Of a DNA stretch of 64,000 nt, positions 54,588-62,803 are shown one piece after another. Every line of letters starts with the position of its first letter. Positions within the stretch are counted from its first letter, which is position 1. Origin of the DNA: Woeseiaceae bacterium (lineage in GTDB: Bacteria > Pseudomonadota > Gammaproteobacteria > Steroidobacterales > Woeseiaceae); NCBI GenBank assembly GCA_013042375.1, contig JABDQH010000073.1:62001-126000 (forward strand), written 5' to 3'. Under the pieces are notes generated by a model. That model did no database searches, was not told where the DNA came from, and saw nothing but the letters and a program-made list of their open reading frames with translations. A program made the translations under genes and the position numbers.

Positions 54588-57500
54588 TTATTCCTTCGAC
54601 CATTCCGGTATGCGTCCCGGCGTCCACGGTGCACCCTTGAGTTCGAGCGTGTCTTCCAGCGCCTCGACGTCGGTCGCCAGCGTACGCAAGGACTGCAGCG
54701 CAACAGCAAACTCCCGCGCGGCGACCGCATAGGAGTCGCGGTAATTGCCGCCCACCGCGGACTGCGAATATACGAGCCTGTTATAAAGCGACGAGACCCG
54801 GGATGCGATCGGCAGCGGCACGGGCTCGTTACGCCCGCCAATCGTGCTGTCGCCCTGTAGCGCTACGCCGAGATCTGCCAGGCGTTCCTCGAGTTGTCGC
54901 AGCACGTCGCGCTCGACATCCCCCGCAGCAGGCGTCACGGGAATCGCCGCACGCACGTGCGCGAGCCGGTTCTGCAGTTCGCTCATCGCCTTGTTGCTGC
55001 CCTGCACGGCGCGCTGCAGCTCGGCGACCCTGACCTGGAAGTCCTGCAACGCCTTGCGGTCGCTCGTAATCTCGGGGCTGGCATCGAGTGACTTGACCGT
55101 GAACGAAACCGCGTCGCCTGTTTCTTCCAGCACACCGTCGCGCTCCACCCCGAGGCGCGCCGTGTACGTGCCGGGCAGTACCAGCGGCCCTGCAGGGTCG
55201 CTCATCCAGTACGGTCGATCTTCGGCCGGCGCGATATTCACCGGATCGGGCGGCGGCAGGCGCAGGTCCCAGGCCGTGCGATGCAGTCCGCCGCCCGTAT
55301 TCGCGGCAACCTGGCGCACGAGACGGCCGCCGGCATCGCGAATCAATATGTAGAGCGCCGGGCCCTGTTCGCGATCCTCAATACGCAGATCGTCCCACGC
55401 GGGGTACGGCGTATCGCCGCCCTCTTCCTCGATCTCGATTTCCTGCTCGCGCCGTACTTCCTTGCGCGACTTCAGCCCGTCTTCGAGGTAATAGGTGAAC
55501 ACGGCGCCAAACTCGGGGTTGGGTGCCGTGAAGAAGCCATGGCCAATAGAGCCTTTCTCCTGGCCGCCCCAGAGATCGCCCTCGATGTACAACCACGGGT
55601 CGCGCGGCGCAAACAGGTGCAGTTCGTCGAGATCGGCTGCACGGGTACGCAACGGCGTGTAGTCGTCGAGGATGTAAATGCCGCGACCGAACGTGCCGAC
55701 GACCAGGTCATTCTCGCGTTCCTGGATCTCGATGTCGCGGACCGAGATCGTCGGGAAACCGCTCTTCAGCTGGCTCCAGGAGCCGCCGCCGTCCTGGCTG
55801 GCGAAGACCCCGTACTCGGTGCCCAGGAACAGCAGGTTCGGATCGACGTGATCCTCGACGATGCTGTGCGCAAAGCCGCGCTCGGGCAGGTCGCCGCTGA
55901 TCGACTTGAAGCTGCGGCCGCGATTGGTCGACTTGAGGACATAGGGCTTGTAGTCGCCGCGCTTGTGATTTTCCATGACCGCGTACACCACGTCGGCGTC
56001 GTGCGCGGACGCGAGTACGTCGTCGATATAGGTCATGTCGGGCACGCCGGCAAACTTGGTCGTGCGCCGCCAGCTCTGGCCGCCGTCCTCGGTCACGTTG
56101 AGCACACCGTCGTCAGTCCCGACATAGATCAGGCCTTCCTGCAGCTTGCTCTCGCTGATCATGATCGCGCTGCCATAGATCGAGGTCGAGTCGTTCTTGG
56201 CAATCGTGTCGATACCCCAGACGCGACCCATGACGTCGAGCTTGTTGCGATCGAGCTGCCGGGTCAGGTCCGGGCTGACCTTGCGCCAGCTGTCGCCGCG
56301 ATCGTCGGAGCGGAACAGGTACTCGGACGCGTAGTAGAGGCGCTTCGGATCGTGCGGGCTGACGATGAGCGGCGTATTCCAGTTCCATTTGTAGTCGTTC
56401 TCACCGCTCTCCGGCAGCGGCGCAATATAGACGCGCTCCTGCGTGCGACGGTCGTAGCGCGCCAGTCCGCCGTACTGGTATTGCGCATAGAGTATGTCGG
56501 CATCGGTCGGGTCGAACTGCGGCTCGTAGCCGTCGCCGCCCAGCACCAGGTTCCAGTCCGAGTTGGTGATGCCGTGCTCGTTCGTCGTGCGCGACGGCGC
56601 GCACAGCGAGTTGTTGTCCTGCGTGCCGCCGCAGACGTTGTAGAACGGCTCGTTGTAATCGGGCTGGATACGGTAGAACTGCGTGATCGACAGGTTGCGC
56701 ACATGCCGCCACGTGCTGCCCCGATCCCAGGTCTCGTAGATGCCGCCGTCGCCACCGATGTACAGATGCTTCGTGTTGTCCGGATCGATCCACAGGGCGT
56801 GGTCGTCAACGTGCCGCCATTGGTTGGATAACGCGCTGAACGTTACGCCGCCATCCTCGGACATCATCGTGAAGGTGTTGAGTGCATACAGGCGCTCGGC
56901 GTTCTGCGGATCGACGACGATCTCGTTGTAGTACTGCGGACTCGTCGTCATGTAGCTCGAGCGCTTCTCCCAGTTGCTGCCGAAATCGGTCGAGCGGTAA
57001 ACGCCCTTTTCGTCGTCGTTCGCCTCGACGATCGCGTAGATCATGTCGGGGTCGCTCGGCGCGCCCGCCAGACCGATGCGGCCCATATGGTCTGACGGCA
57101 GCCCCGCCGTTACTTCTGTCCAGGTCTTGCCGCGATCCGTCGATTTGTGAATGCCGCTGCCCGGACCACCGTTGATCAGTACCCACACGTGGCGGCGGCG
57201 CTGGTAGCTCGACGCCACGATGACGTCGGGATTGCGCGGATCGACGACGAACTCGTTGACGCCCGTATGCTCGTCGATCTCGAGAATTCGCTCCCAGGTT
57301 GCGCCGCCGTCGAGCGTGCGATACAGGCCGCGGTCGCCGCCGTCCTTCCACAGCGGCCCCTGCGCGGCGACCAGCACCTCGTCCGTGTCCTCGGGATTGA
57401 TCCAGATCTGGCTGATGTGTCCCGAGTCCCCGAGACCCATGTTCGTCCACGTCTTGCCGCCGTCGATGGATTTGTAGACGCCGTCTCCGGCGGCCACGCT

Positions 57501-57860
57501 GCGCTGTGCGTTGTTCTCGCCCGTGCCGACCCAGATCGTGTTGCTATCGTGAGGATCGAGTTCGACCACGCCGATCGCGTACGAGCCCTCGTTCTCGAAT
57601 ATCGGCTGCCACGTGATGCCGCCGTTATCCGTCCTGAAGAGGTTGCCCGACGCGACGCCAACCAGGAACTCGTGGTCTCCGCCCGGGTAGAACGCGAAGT
57701 CCGAAATGCGGCCCGAAGTGATCGCCGGGCCAATGTGCCGCAGCGGCAGCGACGCGAGCGGATTGCCCTCTTCCTCGTCGTCGGCAACCGCGGGGGAGAA
57801 TACGAAGCCGAGTATGCAGGCCATACCCAGGAACATTGGCAAGCGCAGAAGATTGCTCAT
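54588..57860 (-). CDS. Secreted Asp-box (BNR/sortilin-like) beta-propeller protein
   Basis: 1,090 residues with a signal peptide (about 1-26). At least eleven Asp-box repeats (S/T-x-D-x-G-x-T/S-W/F), such as RTDNGGITW, KSIDGGKTW, RTLDGGATW and RSDDRGDSW, fall between residues 75 and 720, predicting one or two large propellers like those of VPS10/sortilin and sialidases. The C-terminal 300 residues hold a beta domain and a helical, coiled-coil-like segment (VRVAELQRAVQGSNKAM). No sialidase Arg triad was recognised. GAGGT lies 7 nt before the ATG; 12 bp after the ATP-grasp gene. Confidence 0.85.
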   Translation of the reverse strand: MSNLLRLPMFLGMACILGFVFSPAVADDEEEGNPLASLPLRHIGPAITSGRISDFAFYPGGDHEFLVGVASGNLFRTDNGGITWQPIFENEGSYAIGVVELDPHDSNTIWVGTGENNAQRSVAAGDGVYKSIDGGKTWTNMGLGDSGHISQIWINPEDTDEVLVAAQGPLWKDGGDRGLYRTLDGGATWERILEIDEHTGVNEFVVDPRNPDVIVASSYQRRRHVWVLINGGPGSGIHKSTDRGKTWTEVTAGLPSDHMGRIGLAGAPSDPDMIYAIVEANDDEKGVYRSTDFGSNWEKRSSYMTTSPQYYNEIVVDPQNAERLYALNTFTMMSEDGGVTFSALSNQWRHVDDHALWIDPDNTKHLYIGGDGGIYETWDRGSTWRHVRNLSITQFYRIQPDYNEPFYNVCGGTQDNNSLCAPSRTTNEHGITNSDWNLVLGGDGYEPQFDPTDADILYAQYQYGGLARYDRRTQERVYIAPLPESGENDYKWNWNTPLIVSPHDPKRLYYASEYLFRSDDRGDSWRKVSPDLTRQLDRNKLDVMGRVWGIDTIAKNDSTSIYGSAIMISESKLQEGLIYVGTDDGVLNVTEDGGQSWRRTTKFAGVPDMTYIDDVLASAHDADVVYAVMENHKRGDYKPYVLKSTNRGRSFKSISGDLPERGFAHSIVEDHVDPNLLFLGTEYGVFASQDGGGSWSQLKSGFPTISVRDIEIQERENDLVVGTFGRGIYILDDYTPLRTRAADLDELHLFAPRDPWLYIEGDLWGGQEKGSIGHGFFTAPNPEFGAVFTYYLEDGLKSRKEVRREQEIEIEEEGGDTPYPAWDDLRIEDREQGPALYILIRDAGGRLVRQVAANTGGGLHRTAWDLRLPPPDPVNIAPAEDRPYWMSDPAGPLVLPGTYTARLGVERDGVLEETGDAVSFTVKSLDASPEITSDRKALQDFQVRVAELQRAVQGSNKAMSELQNRLAHVRAAIPVTPAAGDVERDVLRQLEERLADLGVALQGDSTIGGRNEPVPLPIASRVSSLYNRLVYSQSAVGGNYRDSYAVAAREFAVALQSLRTLATDVEALEDTLELKGAPWTPGRIPEWSKE

Positions 57861-57872
57861 TGGTCTACCTCA

Positions 57873-58823
57873 TCAGAGTTTGAATTCCTGCCGGCAAACG
57901 CCCGCGCGTTTTTCCGGCGTTGCTGCATCGTCATAGATTGCCTCGATGCGCGCGATGCGATCCGCCAGGCCGGCACGGTTCGCAATCTGGATGCTGAGCC
58001 CTGGCCGCGCATTCATCTCGAGGATCAGCGGCCCGCGGTCACGATCGATCACCATGTCGACACCGAGGTATCCGAGGCCGGTGACCTCGAATCCGCGCGC
58101 CGACGACGCGAGAATAAAGTCCCACTGCGGGATCTCGAGGCCGGCCACGAGCGCCCCCGTGTCCGGGTGTTCGTCGACGATCTCGTTGTCGAGTACACCG
58201 GTCGTCGTAATGCCGGTTCCCATGTCGATGCCGGCACCGACCGCGCCCTGGTGCAGGTTGGCTTTGCCGTCCGAGGCGCGCGTCGGCAGGCGCACCATGG
58301 CCATCGCAGGATAACCGCGGTAAACGACGACGCGAATGTCGGGCACACCCTGGTAGGACACCTCCGTGAACACGGGGTCGAACTGCACGCAGTACTCGAT
58401 CAGGGCCTTGTCAGGATTGCCGCTCAGGCTGTACTGGCCGCCGACGATGTTGGACAGGTGATAGAGAATTTCGTCTTCCGAGACGACCACGCCGCTCGAC
58501 AGGCGGAAACTGTCGCGCTTGCGCTCGCTGCGACCCGTTATGACGAAAATGCCGTCGCCGCCACTGCCCTGTGCCGGCTTGATCACGAAGCTCTCGTGAT
58601 TCTCGACGATAGCCGTAAACGACCGTACCTCGCCCTGGTTACGAATGATGCCATACAGATCCGGCACGGCCATGCCGGCCGCCAGGGCGAGTTCCTTGGT
58701 CAGCACCTTGTCATCGACACGCGGATAGAGCCGCCGCGGATTGAGGCGCATGATGAAGTCGGAGTTACGCTCGTTGAGTCCGAGCACACCGGCTTGATGA
58801 AGTTTTCTTGCCGCGTCCAGCAC
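57873..58823 (-). CDS. RimK-like ATP-grasp amino-acid ligase (alpha-L-glutamate-ligase-related)
   Basis: 316 residues from GTG 58823. ATP-grasp core: ESFVIKPAQGSGGDGIFVI (P-loop-like grasp), EYCVQFDP, DIRVVVYRG and the metal Glu/Asn of LILEMNARPGLSIQIANR. The N-terminal GVLGLNERNSDFIMRLNPRRLYP matches a subgroup related to RimK that is encoded next to a 7-TM inactive transglutaminase. It should form an amide bond from ATP and an amino acid or peptide; donor and acceptor are unknown. Starts 8 bp after its partner gene. Confidence 0.88.
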   Translation of the reverse strand: MLDAARKLHQAGVLGLNERNSDFIMRLNPRRLYPRVDDKVLTKELALAAGMAVPDLYGIIRNQGEVRSFTAIVENHESFVIKPAQGSGGDGIFVITGRSERKRDSFRLSSGVVVSEDEILYHLSNIVGGQYSLSGNPDKALIEYCVQFDPVFTEVSYQGVPDIRVVVYRGYPAMAMVRLPTRASDGKANLHQGAVGAGIDMGTGITTTGVLDNEIVDEHPDTGALVAGLEIPQWDFILASSARGFEVTGLGYLGVDMVIDRDRGPLILEMNARPGLSIQIANRAGLADRIARIEAIYDDAATPEKRAGVCRQEFKL

Positions 58824-58831
58824 CCCGGTAA

Positions 58832-60349
58832 CTAACCTCGCAATTCCTTGAACCGATGCAGCTCGGTCAGGCGGTAGCCCGTATAGCGTCCTGCCAGCAC
58901 AACCAGCGCGAGCACGACGAGCAGCAGTTCGGGAAATGTGAATACGATGTGTTCGAGCCACGGCAAGCCCATGAACGCATAGGCCGCAACCGCCACGAGC
59001 AGGCTGCCGAGTCCCGCCCGCATGGCGTCGGCGGCGCCGCGCTCCTCCCAGACCACCGACATGCGCTCGATGGTCATTGCGATGATCACCATCGGAAACA
59101 GCGCCACGGACAGACCGGTCTCGAGCCCGAGCCGATGCGACATCAGGCTGATGAACAACATGAGCAGGACCACGACGATCAGCACGGCGCTGAGTCGCGG
59201 CACGAGCAGCAGGCGCAGCCTCTCGAGCAGAAAGCGAATGCTGAGGCCGAGCGCGACGAGCAAGGTGAACAGGATGACGCCCCACAGCAGCCTGGTCTCG
59301 CGAAACGCAAGCGCGATCAGCACCGGCATGAACGTGCCGAAGGCATCGATGCCGACGATATTGCGCATGACGACCATGACCAGCGCACCGATCGGGATCA
59401 TGAGCAACACGCTGTACACAGCCTGCGTCTGGATCGGCAGGCTGTATAGCGAAAAGTCGAAGGCGCTGGTGCCTTGTTGACGGGCCTGCGTTTCCGCGAT
59501 GGCGATCGCATCGAGCTGGTTGCGCTGCACCGCAAATTCGACCCGCACCCGGCTGCCGCCTTCGACGTTCGCGAGCGGTTCGTTGCCGCGCCACCATACG
59601 AAGTAGCGATCCGGCAGAGTCTGCTCTCCCGTGGCCGGGTTGAAGTACAGCCAGCGATCGCCATCGTGAACCTCGAGCCACGGCAGGAGCGGCGCGTTGC
59701 GCTGCCGGCCGGCGAGCGCGAAGCCGTGAACCGTGCGTGCAGGAATGCGTGCCGAGGCAAGCAGGGTCGTCGCGACAGCAACGAATTCGGCCTCGCTGGT
59801 GACGTCCGACAGCAACAGTTCGACGTTGGCGTCGGGGGAGGGATCGTTCAGCCGGCGCAACAACTCGGTCGTGAACGATGCCGTGTCGGCTGACCGGTCG
59901 CGCACATCCGAGACCAGCACGTCGGCGGCCGTGGCGAGCGGCTCCTCGATAACGGGGCGCGGAGGGAACGGCGGCACGGTATCGGACTCGTCGACGGCAT
60001 CGTCCTCGTAAACCGAAATACGATAATAGATCGTCTGCTCGCCGTCGGCCCGGCGGATCGTCCACTGCGCTTCGCGCCCGCCGCTACCGTAATTGAGGCT
60101 GAAGCCATAGCCGCGGGAGACCGAATTTTCGTTGAGCGTCCTGAAACCCGGCGTCAGCGTCGGCACATGCAGCTGCGCCTTGATCGTGCCCGGGCCACTA
60201 TCGAAACGAACGGCCGCCTCGATCGTCCAGACGGGCCTCTCATGGTCCTCGCCGAGCGGGAAGCCGAGAACCTGCCACTTGTACAGGAAGATGGACGCAC
60301 CTATTACGGTCAGCAACGCGGCGAGCATATAAACATATCGCTGCTTCAT
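58832..60349 (-). CDS. Inactive transglutaminase-like protein with 7-TM C-terminal domain
   Basis: 505 residues: one N-terminal TM (about 8-25), a periplasmic region of about 280 residues with a transglutaminase-like core (ATTLLASARIPARTVHGFAL, LPWLEVHDGDRWLYFNPATGE) in which the catalytic Cys is missing, and seven TM helices from about 305 to 495. This protein is known as a constant partner of the RimK-like ligase next door. It may bind or present the ligase's peptide product at the membrane. 22 bp after ubiI. Confidence 0.87.
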   Translation of the reverse strand: MKQRYVYMLAALLTVIGASIFLYKWQVLGFPLGEDHERPVWTIEAAVRFDSGPGTIKAQLHVPTLTPGFRTLNENSVSRGYGFSLNYGSGGREAQWTIRRADGEQTIYYRISVYEDDAVDESDTVPPFPPRPVIEEPLATAADVLVSDVRDRSADTASFTTELLRRLNDPSPDANVELLLSDVTSEAEFVAVATTLLASARIPARTVHGFALAGRQRNAPLLPWLEVHDGDRWLYFNPATGEQTLPDRYFVWWRGNEPLANVEGGSRVRVEFAVQRNQLDAIAIAETQARQQGTSAFDFSLYSLPIQTQAVYSVLLMIPIGALVMVVMRNIVGIDAFGTFMPVLIALAFRETRLLWGVILFTLLVALGLSIRFLLERLRLLLVPRLSAVLIVVVLLMLFISLMSHRLGLETGLSVALFPMVIIAMTIERMSVVWEERGAADAMRAGLGSLLVAVAAYAFMGLPWLEHIVFTFPELLLVVLALVVLAGRYTGYRLTELHRFKELRG

Positions 60350-60371
60350 CTGTTTCCCAGCTGCCCGTAAG

Positions 60372-61574
60372 TCAATCGACGCCCAACGCGACCTTGACCG
60401 CGTGTTCTCTTATCGGTCCGCCGCGGTTGAAAACGCGCATGCCGGCCGCGCGAATTCCCTCGACGAACTTCGAGTCTGTCGCAAACAGGCGGTTCAGGCC
60501 AGTCATGAAATGCAGCATGGTCGCATTGGCACCCTTGCGCGCCCTCTCGTAGCGCCTCAGGACGGGTCGATCGCCGGGATGCAGGCCCGCACCGAGGGCG
60601 CGGTGCACCTGCCGCGCGAGCTCCGCGGCGTCCTGCAGCCCGAGGTTCGCGCCCTGCCCCGCGAGCGGATGAATCGCGTGTGCGGCGTCGCCAATGAGTG
60701 CCAGGTTCGGCAGCACATACTGCTGCGCATGACGGGCGCACAGCGGGAATGCGCCCCTGGGCCCGGCGACGCCGAGTTCCCCGAGGACGTAGTCCGATGC
60801 GTCACTCAGCATGCGCCCGAGCGCCACGTCGTCGGCATCGAGCGCCGCCTGTGCCCGCCCGGGCGTTGTCGACCAGACGACCGACACGCGGCCATCGGCG
60901 AGCGGCAGCATGCCGAGGGGGCCGTCGCGCAGGAAGCGCTGCCAGGCCGTGGCGCGATGCGGCTTCTCCGGTCGCAGGTGCGTGACAAATGCCGTCTGCT
61001 CGTAGGGCCACTCCTGCGCCTCGATACCGGCCGCCGAGCGCACGAACGAGCGCGCCCCGTCCGCGCCGACAACGAGGTCCGCCGCAAGCCGTGTACCGTT
61101 CCCGAGTTCGATGTCGTAGCACCGCGCCTCGCGCCTGACGGCCCGGATCGGGCACGCGAACCTGAGGTCAACCGGGGCGTCGTCGAGCCGTTGCAGCAGC
61201 GCGGCCTGCAGCAGGACATTCTCGACGATAAAGCCGAGCTGCGGCACGCCGAACTCCGCCGCATCGAAACGCAATGCCGTGGCGCTGTCCGGCGAATCGT
61301 TCTCATCCCAGACGCGCATGCTCTCGTAGGGACTCGCACGCATCGCCGCTACATGGTCCCAGGCGCCGACCTCCTCGAAGAGCGCGGCCGTCCCCGTGGC
61401 GATCGCAGAGACGCGCAATGCGACGTCGCCGTCGGGCGAGAAGTCCGGGCGCGGCGCGGCGTCGACGACCGTCACTTCCAGAGCTTCACCCGGCACGCCC
61501 CGGCCGAGCAGCATCGCCGCCATGAGGCCGGTCACGCCGCCGCCGACCACGACGACCCGGTAGCGCCTGTTCAT
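60372..61574 (-). CDS. ubiI: UbiH/UbiI-family FAD-dependent ubiquinone hydroxylase
   Basis: 400 residues. FAD monooxygenase of ubiquinone synthesis (C5 hydroxylase, formerly VisC). Motifs: VVVVGGGVTGLMAAMLL, DLVVGADGARSFVR and [24 protein letters not shown]. Position after ubiH supports UbiI, the E. coli pepP-ubiH-ubiI order; by sequence alone UbiF/COQ6 cannot be excluded. 4-bp overlap with ubiH. Confidence 0.9.
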   Translation of the reverse strand: MNRRYRVVVVGGGVTGLMAAMLLGRGVPGEALEVTVVDAAPRPDFSPDGDVALRVSAIATGTAALFEEVGAWDHVAAMRASPYESMRVWDENDSPDSATALRFDAAEFGVPQLGFIVENVLLQAALLQRLDDAPVDLRFACPIRAVRREARCYDIELGNGTRLAADLVVGADGARSFVRSAAGIEAQEWPYEQTAFVTHLRPEKPHRATAWQRFLRDGPLGMLPLADGRVSVVWSTTPGRAQAALDADDVALGRMLSDASDYVLGELGVAGPRGAFPLCARHAQQYVLPNLALIGDAAHAIHPLAGQGANLGLQDAAELARQVHRALGAGLHPGDRPVLRRYERARKGANATMLHFMTGLNRLFATDSKFVEGIRAAGMRVFNRGGPIREHAVKVALGVD

Positions 61575-62803
61575 CTGACGGGCACGCCTCGCGAGAGACG
61601 CGGCAGGCGTCCCGCGAGACCCATCGTGTGCCGCGCGAATACCCTGCGCACACCGGGAACGAGATCGAAACCGAGCATGCCGATGTTGCGCAGTACGCGC
61701 AGTGGTCGTCGTTCGCTGCCGAACAGCTTCACGAGACTGTCAGTGAAGCGCACGAGCTTCTTCTGATCGGCACGCCGCCAGTCGGCGTAGCGCGAGAGTA
61801 TGGCCGTGGCGCCCGGGTCGAAATCCCCGGACTGTGTGCGTGCGTCGGCGATGCAGTCGACGATCGCCGCGACGTCACGCATGCCGAGATTGAAACCTTG
61901 TGCCGATACGGGGTGCAGGCCGTGCGCAGAATTTCCGATGAGGACGCTGCGCGTCGCCGTGAGGCGTAGCGCCTTGCTCAGTATCAACGGGTAGGACACG
62001 CGCTTGCCGATACGCGAGAAGCGCCCGAGCCGGTGACCGAACTGGGCCTGCAGCTCGCCAAGAAAGGCGTGGTCGTCGAGCGCCATGACGCGGTCGGCAT
62101 CGTCAGCCGAAACGGTCCAAACGAATCCGGCCCGTCCGTCCGCGACGGGCAGGACGGCGAGCGGCCCCTGCGGCGTGAAGCGCTCGTAGGCCACATTGTC
62201 GATGGCTTTTTCGGTCAACAGGTTGCCGATGACCGCCCGCTGCCCATAGCTGCTTTGCTGCGCCGTGATCCCGAGCATGTCGCGCACCGTCGAATTGGCG
62301 CCGTCGGCAGCGACGAGCAGCGCACAGGCCAGGGTCTGGCGCTCGCCCGACGCAAACTCGACGCTGGCCCTGGCGGCGTCTTTTGCAAGCTCGACGTCGA
62401 CGATGCGCGCGGGACACAGCACGTCAATAGACTGTTCGTCGAGGGCCGCCTGCAGCACGCCGCCGAGCACGCGGTTAATGACGACGTAGCCGAGCGCCTC
62501 GACGCGCTGCTCGTCGGCGTCGATATGCGAGAAACCGAAGCGTCCCTGGTCCGAGACGTGAATCGCCCGAATCGGTGTCGACGCCGCGACGATGTCGGGC
62601 CACAGGCCCATCGCCTCGAACATGCGCTGGGTGCTGCGCGACAGCGCCGTGGAGCGATCGTCAAAACTCGGTTGCGCGGCCTCGCGGCGCGCGACGGCCT
62701 CGACGACGGCGACGCGCAGGCCGAGCGGCGCCAGCGCGAGCGCAAGACTGGTACCGATCATGCCGCCGCCGGCTATGACGATGTCGTAGTCGCGTTTGTT
62801 CAT
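61571..62803 (-). CDS. ubiH: 2-octaprenyl-6-methoxyphenol hydroxylase
   Basis: 410 residues. C1 hydroxylase of the ubiquinone pathway. FAD motifs DIVIAGGGMIGTSLALALA, LVAADGANSTVR and LIGNSAHGLHPVSAQGFNLGMRD, the latter with GNSAH in place of GDAAH, a UbiH-like variation. The start overlaps the pepP stop as ATGA. Oxygen-dependent, which fits the aerobic kynurenine route in this window. Confidence 0.92.
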   Translation of the reverse strand: MNKRDYDIVIAGGGMIGTSLALALAPLGLRVAVVEAVARREAAQPSFDDRSTALSRSTQRMFEAMGLWPDIVAASTPIRAIHVSDQGRFGFSHIDADEQRVEALGYVVINRVLGGVLQAALDEQSIDVLCPARIVDVELAKDAARASVEFASGERQTLACALLVAADGANSTVRDMLGITAQQSSYGQRAVIGNLLTEKAIDNVAYERFTPQGPLAVLPVADGRAGFVWTVSADDADRVMALDDHAFLGELQAQFGHRLGRFSRIGKRVSYPLILSKALRLTATRSVLIGNSAHGLHPVSAQGFNLGMRDVAAIVDCIADARTQSGDFDPGATAILSRYADWRRADQKKLVRFTDSLVKLFGSERRPLRVLRNIGMLGFDLVPGVRRVFARHTMGLAGRLPRLSRGVPVR

